64,000 bases of DNA. Origin: Megascapheus bottae. Lineage: Eukaryota; Chordata; Mammalia; Rodentia; Geomyidae. Under the pieces are notes generated by a model. That model did no database searches and had not been told where the DNA came from. It saw nothing but the letters and a program-made list of their open reading frames with translations. The stretch spans positions 770,001 through 834,000 of the forward strand of contig JANJXV010000101.1 in the NCBI GenBank assembly GCA_024803745.1, read 5' to 3'. A program made the translations under genes and the position numbers. This document shows, one piece after another, positions 1-11,972 of the stretch (the stretch's first letter is position 1; each line of letters begins with the position of its first letter).

Positions 1-1034
1 ATTTCACAGTGAGGGACGAGAGTACCAGGATTAATATATTGCCAGGCCAACCCAGAACAAAGAATAATCAATGATTTCATTGGGGAAACCTGTGCAAATT
101 TGCAGAGGAATCCCATAGTATACTGATGAATGTGAAAACCAGGCTAGGACTGACTAGTCTTATTGTACAGCTTTAAAGTGTGAAGAGGGAGGAGTGTTGT
201 AAACCAGCTCCCCACGGGGTCTGACAACAATTATTTAAATACTTAAAGTCTCCAGCAATGGCCCTAAGGGCATACAGAAAAATGAAGAAACATTTAATCA
301 AGAGAATCAAATAAAATCCAATAAAAACAGGGAAAGTCTGTGGCATGAGAGGAATGGTTCCCTCCTTCACCTCTCCCAGCCTAACAGGATAGTAACTCCA
401 TTACAGTCAGACGTAGTCAGAAACATAAGACTCCCCATCCTTCATAAACCAACCAAGAGTTATGGTACTTTGGGCAGAGTTCCAGGAGAAATATGAGGAA
501 AAGGATGCCAGCCCTTCTCGTTCAATCCTCCCTTCGCTCAGCTCCATGTTACAGAAGGTAAATTCTAATGACTGTAGGTGAGAAGACAATGTTCCTCTAT
601 TCCCACTATCCAGACCGTGGGGTGAAATGCTTAGAATACTGGAACTCTGATTACAAGGTTTATGGAAAAGCCACCGTAACTGAAACATCATGGCAGCACA
701 TGTGGATTAAAGGAACTGAGAATCTGGAAACAAGCCCTTGTGTTTACTATTGTCTCATCTCCAAAGAGAAAGAGAGATGGGGAAAAGGAGTCCTTCTAGC
801 AAATGGCACTGGAACACCTATAGTCTAAACCAAAAGTACTTAAAATTGTATTAATGACGCCACCATGAGAGGTAAAAATATAAAATATTTGGAAAGGAAA
901 AATGAGGCATAATCTTCAGGTAAGCATAAATCAAAACCAAGATGAAACATCTGCCATTCTGGTTACATAAAAGAGCCCCATAAAATCCAGGGTTGGAAAA
1001 GGTATCATGAAATCAGAACTCAGAATGGCGGGAA
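1..1034. other. Unrecognised unique sequence
   Basis: AT-rich sequence in which I see no gene, RNA or recognisable repeat. The short open frames here have no recognisable domain and no splice-site context, so I treat them as chance. Confidence 0.4.
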
Positions 1035-1462
1035 CATAAAGAAGTACAGCATTTCACAGATGGCCTAACCATTCTTCAGAAGATTAATACAGACCTACAT
1101 GTGGTCCAGCAATTATACCGTTAGGCACACACCCAAACTAAATGAAATTTCTGTCACCCACTACTGACAGTAGCGTCAATCAACCCACAGGTGAAAACGA
1201 CCCAAAGCCCACAAGCAAATAAGCAGTAAGAAAGCATGACAAAATCATGTTAGAATACTACAACATGAATAAACTCCGAAAATATTATAGTAAGTGGGAA
1301 AAATCCTCCACAAAAATATCACATTATATGCTTTCATTGATTTTGAATTGGTTTTGGTGATTGCTGAATAACTAATCCCTTGATAGTCTAAAAATAGCTG
1401 AATTACATAATTTGTGATAGAACTGTATAATGTACAATTTTGTCCTTCAATAAAGTTGCACA
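1035..1462 (+). mobile_element. Old L1 (LINE-1) 3' end, ORF2 tail plus 3' UTR
   Basis: A strongly diverged copy of the mammalian L1 3' end. It can be followed from the ORF2 stretch around 'gtccagcaattat', through a remnant of the region ending ORF2 ('gttagaatactacaacatgaa' type), into a 3' UTR ending 'caataaagttgca'. That ending matches the old L1M-type 3' terminus from memory. All frames are broken, so this is a fossil with no coding potential. The exact subfamily cannot be assigned by eye. Confidence 0.7.
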
Positions 1463-2072
1463 TTTTCTCTATTCATTTCTACTGTATATATGTGCAATAA
1501 ACGTACGTGTGTTTAGCAGTGACTACAGAAGTTATTAAGGATCAATATTTCAAGAAAAATAGTCTAACATAATAAAGAGCCATTAGACTAATTACAGCAG
1601 AATAGAGACACCTTATAAAATAACAGAATTCAGAGATGGATGCTACTTGTCATCCAAACTGATTTCTATAGGAATAGCAGACAAAGTATCTAAACAAGTA
1701 CACCAGGGCATACACATGTTTCTGACATTAAGAGAAAGCATATGGCAGGAACAGAAACCTTGAATTGCAATCACACAATACTTTCAGGAAAGATGAGGGA
1801 GAAATTCTTGACACTGGGAGGAAGGTAGGAACTAGATTGGCTCATGGATCAGCACAAGTGCAGAACAGGACTTGCTTATTACAAATAGGAACAAGCCAGT
1901 TTTATGGCACTGTACCACTTCACACTATGTTCTTTACTGTGGTGTACTGAGTCCAGTGACTCGGGGAACATTAGGAGAAATTTTACTCTCAGTGACTATC
2001 AATCTCTGCAATGTCATTTTCAGAAAACATTCAATAGTCATGTTATCACTTTGGAGTAAATCTCATGGTGGC

Positions 2073-2297
2073 ATTTTTATGATATTTTATTGTCAGGATA
2101 ATGTATAAAGGGGTTAGAGTTATATTTGTCAGACAAAGGGTGTATTACTTCTCAAACCTTGATACCCCTTCTCATGTTTTTGTCCTCCTTTCCCTCCCCC
2201 ACCCCACCTAATTATCTTGTTTTCTCCCTTCCCTTCCCTGTTTCAAATAAACAAATAAGTGTGTGTATATATAGTATGCCAGGTAACAAAGTCAGAT
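2073..2297 (-). mobile_element. L1 3' UTR fragment, older relative of the local L1 family
   Basis: On the plus strand this reads as a reversed L1 tail: a T-rich start, then 'ccttgatacccctt', a C-rich tract around 2195-2215 (the complement of the family's G-rich tract) and 'caaataaacaaataagtg'. The same order of blocks occurs in the younger copies at 9.75, 29.05, 51.5 and 53.3 kb. It differs from them at its outer end and closely matches the fragment at 11.82 kb, which suggests a separate, older subfamily. Confidence 0.7.
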
Positions 2298-3790
2298 GCA
2301 TTAACCACATGAGATTCCCGAAAATGGGGGAAAAAAAGAGAAAAAGAAGCATGTCCCACCAAAACATCCCTATCATGACAAGAGAAAACCCCAAGTTTCC
2401 TCCCATTTCTGTATCTTCAGTTTTCAGAAAAAGATGTGAACCACAGTAGGCAAGCAATATATGTGGCCTGAATGAGCATCTATTAATAGCTTGCCAATAT
2501 TAGGTTTATGTATCTGTTTAATAAAGAAATCTTAAGAATGTGTTGAATCTAAGTAACTTTATAAAGGCTCCCCATGTGCTAAGGGTCAGTACACTTATGT
2601 TTCCCATAATCCTTGACTGTATGACAACTAGCTGTCATTCACTTGAAAAAGCCGGGACGATAACAGTGACTGCAATCTCTCCACAACACTGATCTCTGTA
2701 GCACTTGTCAGATATAACTGATTTGCCAAGGTAAGCAAGAATCTAAGGCTTCATCTGGATTTTTCTATTTTCCTTTGTAATATTTATTTTCCAGAAACCT
2801 GACTTACATGGTTTCCATGGAAATGAGTGAAATGGTGAAGCACAGAGCTTTCAGAAGAGTGCCACAATGAAAGGAAAAGTTATTTTTGTTAATCATTTAT
2901 TTAAAAATATTGATCAATAACACTATATAGAAGGTACTATAGAAAAAAGTTGATTGTTAAGAGTCTAATTCATATCATAGTATATAAATACTGTGAAAAG
3001 CCTATTTCAATGAATAAAGTAGACATAAGGGAAAAGTCTCTATATACTGACTTACTGGTTTATGTAAATGAATATATTATGAATCAAGTTTAATTGGTAG
3101 ATATACGTACAGATGTTTATTGTCTTAGCCTGACGTCTTATAATACATTTTCTTGATACTTTCAACTCTAAGCCTCTGCTCTTTTTCAAACTCAATATGC
3201 AGTAAACAATTAAATGGTTAGATAAATAAATGAGATAGAAATGAATTGGACACCTCTAAATATAAATGTTAGATGCACCCAAGAGAGGAGCAGCATTGGC
3301 TCTACTGGCTACTGGTATCAGGAAAAACAGGTACAGAGCTGTGGCACAGCAAAGCACTTACAGCAGGAAGGAGACATAAAACCAATAGCGAAGAGTCCCA
3401 GGAAACACTTGCTATCATGTCTGGCAGAGAAAAGCCTAGGGGCTATAGACTGATTCCCTCGTGAAAAGCAAACACCAAAGACAAAACTCTTTCAACACTC
3501 TATGCTATTTCTAATTACATTTTTATTATTTGGATGTTATATAGCAATTTTCTTTCCCAAATTAACTGTTTTTAAGTTGGCTTCATTCACATTATCTGCA
3601 ATAGTGACAGTAATTCAGTAGAACAATGTCCTATAAAATCAGAATATGATAGTAGACTATACTTATGAAAGTCCTTATGATTTCAAACTGAATTATTTGT
3701 TTGATGGCTATTGTCATATTAGAATGCTGCTCCTTGATTCTTCTTAATGATTTTTACTGATATGCACGATGTATAGTTTTCTTTGTGCTC
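2298..3790. other. Unrecognised unique sequence
   Basis: No gene or clear repeat recognised. Short overlapping frames around 3.24-3.46 kb lack any known motif, and their codon content looks random. Confidence 0.35.
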
Positions 3791-3794
3791 AAAA

Positions 3795-4040
3795 ACTGCT
3801 TTTCTGCAGGCTCTGGGGCTTGAAGTCAGGGTCCGGGTGCTGTCCCGAGCCCATTCGTGCTCAACGCTAGCTCTCTTACCACTTAAGGCACAGTGCCATT
3901 TCCACTATTACTGAACGGTTGATTGGAAAGAAGAGTCTCTCAGGCTCTTCTTCCTGGGCTAGCTTCAAACCTTGATCTTCAGATCTCAGCCTCCTAAGAA
4001 GCTTCGAGGATATTACAAACAAGCACCATCAGCATCCAGC
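3795..4040 (-). mobile_element. B1+ID-type composite SINE, diverged
   Basis: The plus strand shows the reverse complement of the ID-like half first ('ggctctggggcttgaagtca', then a 'ctctcttaccacttaaggca' block). The reverse complement of the B1-like half follows ('gatctcagcctcctaagaag'). This is the same two-part order as the composites at 10.32, 14.40 and 24.99 kb. Divergence is high and no intact pol III promoter is visible. Confidence 0.7.
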
Positions 4041-4889
4041 TCCAAAACTAATTTTAAGCAATCTTTTGTCATTTTCAGAACTGAAAGTGACAAAGACTCG
4101 GATCTAAGGTGTAACCTACTTATAGTTCACCAGCTCTCTGAACACGAGAGATGATTCCCAAGTTACATTTTCTTAGATGATTTTAAGAATGCAAATAAAC
4201 CCTCAATTTCACTCTAAATGTTTAAGGCCTGACTGGAATTCTAGAAGTCTTTTCCATAAGAAACGGAAATTTTCTTCTACCCTAGCATAAATGGGTTAAA
4301 ATGCTACTTCTGAGGCCCCTACAATTACAACTTACTTGGGTTTGATACGTTCCGATTATACCTCCAAGAATATGTTATCAGGTCAATAAATAATACAAAG
4401 CACCTTTTCCTTGCTAAGAAAGGACAAGGAAAGTAACACCTTCTGGAGATAGTGAAGGTACTAGGAGATGAGGCTAATGTTCAAAGGATTATACATGGTG
4501 TTTGAAGCTACCTGCCCAACAGAATAACCAATACTACCTGGGAAGACCTGCATTTGATCACTCAGGCCTCACTGCTCACGACCATTATTAAATATTCTCT
4601 TAGTTTCTCAGCAGGCTGCTTTGAAGTTGCCACATGGAACATTTTTCTGCATAAAGAATTATAATTCACAAAAATGAAATGCTGATATGTAGCTACACGA
4701 TGAAAGCAGATATTAACCTGCATACCGCTCAACTGCTCACTGACCTTGGGTTAAGGTTTATTTCTATCATATATACTGCTTATCTCTTGAGAAGTTCATT
4801 TTACCAGCAGTCAGCACAGCCTTTTGACCATAGGGATGTATTAGATACAGGGGAAATAACCAAATAATACTGGATACAGTTATGTGTGA

Positions 4890-5405
4890 GCAAACCAAAA
4901 ATATAAAGAATGTTTTCTGGAAACATAAGGACCTGGGAAAAATGTGTTAAGTAAAGTAAATCAGGTCCAGAGAGAAGAAAGGATGCATGTTTTCCCCTAT
5001 AAGTGGAACACAAAATTAATTCATAGATATATAAGTAATCACTCTGGGGTAGTATACAAGTGTACATAAGTGTATGAATCAAACTATGATAGATTCAGGG
5101 GAAAAGTCAAAGGATAAAATTCCTTAGAAAGTCTAACTCACAGTTCAACAAAATAATGCCAGAAAATATGGAAGGAAGTATTAAGGAAAGCAGGATAAGG
5201 ACAAATGAAAACAGGAAGAAGGAAGGATGCAGTTACAAAACCTAATATATGTCTTACAAAATTGGGAAAACTGAGGGAAGGTTAGGATTGAGAGGGATGG
5301 GTGGGAATGTTGAAAGGGTGACACTGATCAAGATGCAGGGTATTCATAAATGACTTTGTTGAATGGGAACTCCTTTGTACAACTACTTTAAAATTATAAA
5401 AATTT
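4890..5405 (+). mobile_element. Old L1 3' end (ORF2 terminus and 3' UTR)
   Basis: The ORF2-end signature is visible as 'ttaagtaaagtaaatcaggt' (the segment that in L1 precedes the stop codon), followed by 'gcatgttttcccctataagt'. The 3' UTR then carries a moderately G-rich stretch at 5270-5320 and a terminus with 'cctttgtacaactactttaa'. It is frame-broken and clearly older than the copies with long G runs, and probably a different L1 subfamily. Confidence 0.72.
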
Positions 5406-6195
5406 ACATTTTAAATTTAAAAAGTATTTTCTTATATAATTACTAATTTTCAAAGTTAGAATAAGTGAAAATCCTTTTCTTCAGGTATGTCATGTTTGCT
5501 GAAAAGTTGATAAGCAAAACATTCCCTGAGTCAAAATAAAATCATGAAACCACTATGTTGTGAGTGTTCAAACAGAAAGCATGAACACACCACAGATGTC
5601 AGTCCACAAAAGAATTCTAGACACAACTAAAAAGAGGTGTAGCAAAATGAACTGCATTGATTCATGTTTATGAAAATCTAAGATTCCCATGGAATTCTCT
5701 AACTTGTGAGGGACAACAAGCATATCTTTAGGTAGGAGTCCAAACACAGACACATACGTACATTGAAAAGATCTTGTGGATCAATTATAAGCATAAGAAT
5801 TTATGAAATCATGTGGAGATTTATGGAATTATCTTTAAACAATTACTAACCCTTCATCCTAAACAATTCAAAAAGGCAGTCATTAATATTTACTATGGCT
5901 AAGACTTACATAAGAAGCATAAATAAACCACATTTTTGCATTCTTATTAGGAAGCCAGATACATCAAGGGTTTATACTGCTACATCACAGAAAATAAACA
6001 ATTATAATACACAACATCATTATAATAAAACACATAGCCATATGATTGTACCAATACATGCAGGAAAGTTATGTGATATTTAAAATATAATATCAATTCA
6101 TAATAAAAATAAAGAAGAACCCATATCCACATAACTATGTCCATTCATGAGGCAGTAGCTAACTTACACACTGAGGAAAAGCTGGGAACTTTCTT

Positions 6196-6572
6196 GATAA
6201 GATCTGGAACATGATAGGGAAGAACACACATTGGAGATAGGACAGCCTTTTAAATAAATGGTACTCAGAAAGTTGGAGATTTACATATCAGAAAACAACA
6301 TCAAAACCACTTACAAGCCACAAAAATCAGGTCATAATATATTAAAGCCCTAAACATGAGACATAAAACTTCTACAATAGTAAATAGGAGAAATGCCTCT
6401 GTACACTGGAATAGGAAAGGACACAGTTGGATGAGACCTACAAAGCAGAGAACACCAAAGCAAAAATTTAAAAATGGCATTACCTCAAACTAAAATGCTT
6501 CTTCCCAGCTAAGGAAATAATCAACAAAGTGAAGAGCCAATCTGAAGAATGGGGAAAAAAATCTGTCAATAT
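6196..6572 (+). mobile_element. Old L1 ORF2 internal fragment
   Basis: The plus strand retains the L1 ORF2 block order: 'gacagccttttaaataaatg' (the L1 'frame of loss after the RT domain' region), then a stretch ending 'ccaaagcaaaaatttaaaaa', then 'atcaacaaagtgaagagcca' and 'gaatggggaaaaaaatctg'. Stops interrupt every frame. It has no 3' end, so it is an internal remnant, possibly part of the same insertion as the fragment at 4.9-5.4 kb but rearranged. Confidence 0.72.
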
Positions 6573-7059
6573 ATATTTGAAAATGGGTTATATATACAGT
6601 GTGCGTGAGGAAGTCTAAACACTCAGCCAGAACAAGCAGATTCTGTTCCGAAGAAGCCAGGTCTGATTCTGCTCAAAAAAGCCAAGAGAATTTCCACAAA
6701 GAAAGTGATGCTTTTAGTAAGTCATGCTGTAAAAGAATCAGTATGGAAAGGACTGCAACTATGAAATCCATAATTAATCTGAGAATTATGCAAAGTCCAA
6801 TATTAGAAAGCAGAAGGTGAGAAAAAGTGATGTGGCAACTTTAGAGTCAGAATTGGTTGTCTTGTTTCAAATATTTCATCAGCTAAATCAAGATATAGTG
6901 GTTTAAATACCAACTCAATTTGAAGTAGAGGTAAGTAACATTCAAGGAGCAATCGATATGATTTTAATTGTCTACTGGGAAAGAAGAGAAAAAATTGAAA
7001 TTAAGGCTATACTACTTGTTCTTTCATAAAGTGTTACCATCATCCAAGATAGGAAATAA

Positions 7060-9570
7060 AGGGAATTGGAAGGAAATAGTGAATTTTATTTTTACCATTT
7101 TAAGTTTTGACTCAAAGAATTAGGTGCTCTGAATTACACTGAAGTGAATCCCAGGAGATGGGTGCGGGGCAGGGGACATGTGGTTGGAAGAAGCAGCTCA
7201 AGATGATCATTGAAATTTTGACAGTACAATGTGGGAACAAGGGCAGAAGAGGAGGAAATGGCAGAAGAGAGAACCAAAGATACTAAAGGTTGACAAATAG
7301 AGAGAGATCACAATGTGGAAAGGAATGAAAGGTGTAGAAGAAAGGAAGAGACAGGAAGTAGAATTGTTTTCTGAAAGGCAAGAAATAATTCCTTCAAGCA
7401 TAAAAGTGAAAGGGCTTCTTCAGACTGTGAAAAACTGAGGGAAGTTAATTCAAAAGAGATACTAAAATTGGTCACTGGATTTAATCTATAAGCCACCAGA
7501 CATATGTTGATGGCTGAATAGTGCGAAGGAAGTGGTGGTGTGGAAACTATCATACTGCAGCGATGGAAGATGCTGGCTAAAGGAAGCCTGGCCAATCATG
7601 TTAAATATGAGTGGAGGTGTTCTGTTAAGCTGTTCCTTTTTTCCAAAGGACAGATAAATAGGAACATCGTAGTGTGCTTGTAAATAAACATGATTTTAAA
7701 CAAAATGACTACAGAGAGAAGTAGAACACATAATGCTTTAAATAGTCAACAATTGATGCTTCATCTTAGGAAAGATCCAGCACTGTCACTTTTGCTACAG
7801 TGACACACTGAAGGTGAAGTGTATTTGAAAAGAGGAAAAAGGCAGAACTTGTATTATTACACCCTCTAATTCCCTATAAATTTGAGTCTCTTCTGGGTGG
7901 TAGAGATCAAAATATGAGGAGGAGAGGAATCATATGGCAGCAATGTGATTTCCAAATCTAGCAATTAGAATTCAAGGATAAATTGTTTGCTATTTGAGTT
8001 TGGAAATTTGTAATATTCAAATTTACCCAGAGTAACACAGTTAAAGGTGCATGTCAACACTTGTGAGTTATTTCCTCATATCTAAATGGTTGCCATTTGC
8101 AACCACTTTCAAGTGTATTTGCTCAACAAATGCATGCTATTTGAGGAATCTACAGTGCCCAAACCATTCAAATCTGAGAAATAGGAGCTGGCTCAACCTA
8201 CTGAAAGACCGCCAGGTACTAGGTTGTATTTGTAGTCATGTGGTACTTAAGAAAATGAACCTTATTTAACCAAGAAGTCTCAGTAAAATCAAGAGCTGTT
8301 GGCTAAAATTTTGCATACACACTAGTCTTCTTTTTAATCAATGTCTTTTCATCCTTTTAGGTGCTGTGATCTTTCCCATAAAGAAAACTTGGAAAACTAT
8401 TCCCACAAAGCAGAATTAAATCACCAGTGAGAAGAATTATTCATGGAAGGAGTAAGGGTGATTACTGGAAATCATTCTGGGCCATGCTCCATACTGTCTA
8501 GTGCACTCTGGAGGGATTATTACATCCATAAGCTGACTTCTTACTCAGCAGGCTATCTTACAGTTCTCTAATGGCAAAAGCTAACTTGAGAACATCTGAT
8601 GGTAATGCAAATTACACCATAAATAACAATGCAAATGAATTTTAGTTAGTGGAGAATCAATTGATTCTCCTTGTAGAATTCATAATAACCAAGACATTCA
8701 TGTCATATTTGATATTGATAACTTTCTGAATTGATTAGTAAATTATTTCTTCATTTTTACATGTACTGCAGTCATATGCAGACACACATCAATTTTTCAA
8801 GTTGAATCAGACCTCATTTAAATTTTATACTGTTCCTCCATTACCAGTAAGGGAAATGAAGAATTTGATATATTATTATATGTTAAACTTTTAACACAGT
8901 CATGAATTCTGTTTCTAAAACACCGAGTAGTTGGGCAATTGAAATAAGCACACTTTTAAGACCAGCACACTTACAATTAAACCTCATTTTAGTAACATCA
9001 CAGTATTAGTGAAAAAAGTCTTAGTCTCTCTTTCAGATAGATATACTAATTAAGTATATTCACTTCATCAAACAAAATAGTGGGATTAGATCAATGCTGT
9101 GCATATTTGTACAAATTATATAACCTTCACTTTTTGTGAGGAAAGGAATGCTCTACCAAATGAGGACTAGTTAAAATGTGGGAGAATATACCCTTGGTCG
9201 TGGTGTAGCTATTTTTACAATGAAACCTGAACTTTGTCTAACAAGTTCCCTGGGGAATTAAGAGAAAAACACATTGAAATAGAGAATATAAATTTTAGCA
9301 CAAAATTACATGGACTAACTTTAGACTTTAGAGTAAATATTCACATTGTATACAACAGGACTGAATTTCTCATGAATAAAATATACAAAGTTATCAATAC
9401 TTAATTTTGTCTAGAAAGTAAAATGCATAATTGCCCAAACATTTCTCACTGGTCTTTTAAAATGTACATGATACTTCAGATGATGACAGTTTTTGGTATT
9501 GGAAATGATTATACAATAAATTCTAACTGGTCTGAAAAAAAAAGAAAGTAAAGTGCAGAGGAAAGCAATT
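7060..9570. other. Unrecognised unique sequence
   Basis: About 2.5 kb of AT-rich DNA without a recognisable gene, RNA or repeat. A purine-rich stretch lies at about 7230-7380 but has no regular repeat unit. Confidence 0.35.
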
Positions 9571-9576
9571 CATGAG

Positions 9577-9668
9577 GGGCCGAGAGCATGGCCTAGTGGT
9601 TGAGTGTTTCTCTAACATTCATGAAGCCCTGGGTCATTGAGTCATTGCTGGTGTAGTGCTTGGATCTA
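9577..9668 (+). mobile_element. ID-like SINE (tRNA-derived), monomer
   Basis: Contains the A-box-like block 'atggcctagtggttgagtg' and then 'catgaagccctgggtca', as in the ID half of the composite SINEs here but on the plus strand. The B box is degraded ('gggtcattgagtca'), so a working pol III promoter is unlikely. Confidence 0.68.
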
Positions 9669-9750
9669 ATATCCATATATTAAGGATACCATATGCCTTT
9701 TGTTCCTTTGGTCTTGACTTATCTCAATCACAATGATTTGCTCTAATATG

Positions 9751-10256
9751 TTTCTTTTTTACTATTTTTATTGTAATTGATAAAAGGGTTACATGATATT
9801 GTGCATTAATTCACATACATTGATACCCTTTCACATGTCTTGGTCCACATTACCCTCCCCCCCACACCCCATCTTGGTTTTCCCCCCTTCCCTATCCAAT
9901 TTCAAATAACCAAATACAAATATATCCAATATATCAGATTACAAAGTGAGGTACTATAATAATATGATATAACCAAGGGACAGCAAAAGAGATGAGAGAT
10001 AACATAGTACATTAAGGACAACAATCATTCATTATATGGCTTTTGTTTCAATATCATGGAGGTCCTTTCAATTAGCTTCATACTATATGGCCTTTTGTAT
10101 CAAGGTTTTGCTCTATTACAAATCTCTGCTAGTAGAGCCCAAGGTTTCTACTGATTATGACAAATGAGGGAAACCATTGAGCCTAAGTTCCTTTGAGTCT
10201 GGCTTACTTCACTTAATATGACTTCTTCTAAGTCTTTCCATTTCATAACAAATAGG
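9751..10256 (-). mobile_element. Lineage-specific L1, 3' end (ORF2 end + 3' UTR)
   Basis: Reads inward from a T-rich reversed tail ('tttttattgtaattgat'), through 'cattgataccctttcacatg', a C-rich tract (9850-9895, the complement of the G-rich 3' UTR run), 'gagagataacatagtacatt', and 'aaaccattgagcctaagttc' from the last codons of ORF2. The copy is 5'-truncated at about 0.5 kb, as is usual for L1. It has the same block order as the copies at 29.05, 51.52 and 53.32 kb. Confidence 0.88.
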
Positions 10257-10317
10257 TCTAATCTGTTTCATAAAGAGAAAATAAACGGGTTTACTGGGCT
10301 GTTGTTTTCAGTTTTTT

Positions 10318-10530
10318 AATAGGTGGGTCCTGCTTGAAGTAAGGCCTGGTTGCTGTCTATGAGCTTTTCATTCAAGGTTAGTGCTTGAGCCACAACCCCA
10401 GTTCTGGTTTTTTTTCTGGAAGAGATAATAGTCTTATGGATTTGCTGCTGGGATGGCATTTAACCACAATCCTCAGATCTCAGCTTCCTGAGTAGCTAGG
10501 ATTACAGGTATAAGCCAGTGGCACCTGACT
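10318..10530 (-). mobile_element. B1+ID-type composite SINE, diverged
   Basis: An ID-like half in reverse ('gttagtgcttgagccacaac') is followed by a B1-like half in reverse ('cctcagatctcagcttcctg', 'gtagctaggattacaggtat'). It lies about 60 bases past the end of the L1 3' end at 9.75-10.26 kb. Confidence 0.75.
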
Positions 10531-11321
10531 TAAACAAGTTTTAATCTAAATTTTACGTATTTTATATAACTAAACATAATGGCATTTCCAACAAGAAAAG
10601 TCAAAAGTCTTATTAAGCAATGCTTTGCATACTGTTACATCTATAACTAACCATGATTTAATTTCAGGTAATCATATTCTCAAAAGATCAGTTACTTTAT
10701 AAATATTGCTGTAAATTAAAAGAAGTGGGAGTCAAAGAAGAGAAACAATCCAATAGTCAAGGCACAGAAACCGTAAATTCCCTTTGTTCAATTTAAGAGA
10801 ACCTGGAAAACATGCAATTTTATAACATAAGCCCTCCTGAAAAAGTTAACATTTTTGAACCTACTAATTAACGCTGATACTTAGTGCAAGCTGTATAAAA
10901 TTGTTAAGAATTAATTAACTAATATAGTCTAAATAGGATCTCATTATGAACTGTAAAAACACAGGGAGGAACCTGCAAAAATTGCCTGAGGCTTTTCAAA
11001 TGTAAGAGTGATAATAAGTAATCAGAGAAAGAAAGTTTCCTTAAATTAGTCGATTTATATTTTAGATTTGGGCAAGAAAGTTATTTTTAACATTATTCTA
11101 AAAGCTTCAAAATTTTAAAATACAAAGAAGTCAATGCATTTTAATCATCTACTGTGAAATGCCCAGAAGTGAAGTTGTTCATAGATATCTGCAAAAAAAT
11201 TAGACTCCTGAATATGATAGAAGACCAACAATGACATGAGGCAAGAGGTATTCTTAACAGAGCTGCCAGATCTTTGCAAAGGCTAAGTCAGATGCTAGCA
11301 TGGCTGTGTCCAAAATCCAGG

Positions 11322-11795
11322 CATGCATAGTCTCTCTTCATTCAGTCAAAGCCAAACTCCCGGAAGAGAGTGTCAAGACCTTCTGTTATCTGCAAGCATA
11401 GCAGCAGCCCTGCCTGCCTCCTCTCTGATCCCATCTCCTCCTCGCCCTTCACTCCCACCAAGTGCAGTGGTGTACATACTTGATGTTACTTCAGGGTGGC
11501 AGGTGATCTCTAACATGAAACAGCTCAGATCATCACTTTCCTCTGCCTGTGTGTTTCTCCCTGATGGTCACCAAACCCCCAACCTGCACACTTTGCTCAT
11601 AGGTCACTTTCTCAAAGACCACTCAGCCACTGCTACCCTGCCTCATGCATTTTCAATCCTTATTCCTGTTTGAACTTTTCTCCTTTTATCCTTCTGATGT
11701 CATGTTCCTATGTGCAATATAATTTACTACTTTAATATGCTTAGTATTTATTATCTGGTTCCTTCTAGAATATAAGCACTGGAGACTGTCCTAAA
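11322..11795 (+). mobile_element. L2 (LINE-2) 3' region
   Basis: The order of pyrimidine-rich coding-like blocks ('tttcctctgcctgtgtgttt', 'ataggtcactttctcaaaga', 'gaccactcagccactgctac') and then 'ctagaatataagcactggag' matches the 3' part of mammalian L2. The 116-codon open frame over this stretch is L2 read-through. It contains no domain I recognise and I do not call it a gene. Confidence 0.75.
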
Positions 11796-11820
11796 AGCTG
11801 GATGTAAATTTACAATGAAG

Positions 11821-11972
11821 TTTTTAAATTGTATTTTGTTATCAGGATAAAGTACAGAGGGATTGCAGTTACATACATCGGGTAAGGGGTATATTACTTC
11901 TCAAACCTTGATAACCCCTTCTCATATTTTTGTACCCCTTTCCCTTCCTCCACCCCTTCCCAATCATCTCCT
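11821..11972 (-). mobile_element. L1 3' UTR fragment, older subfamily
   Basis: Nearly the same block order as the fragment at 2.07 kb: 'gttatcaggataaagtacag', 'attacttctcaaaccttgat', then a C-rich tract. Both share 'tattacttctcaaaccttga', which the younger copies lack, so the two define one older subfamily. Confidence 0.7.

Noticed and set aside
11323..11673. 116-codon open frame
   Set aside because: It lies wholly in an ancient L2 remnant.
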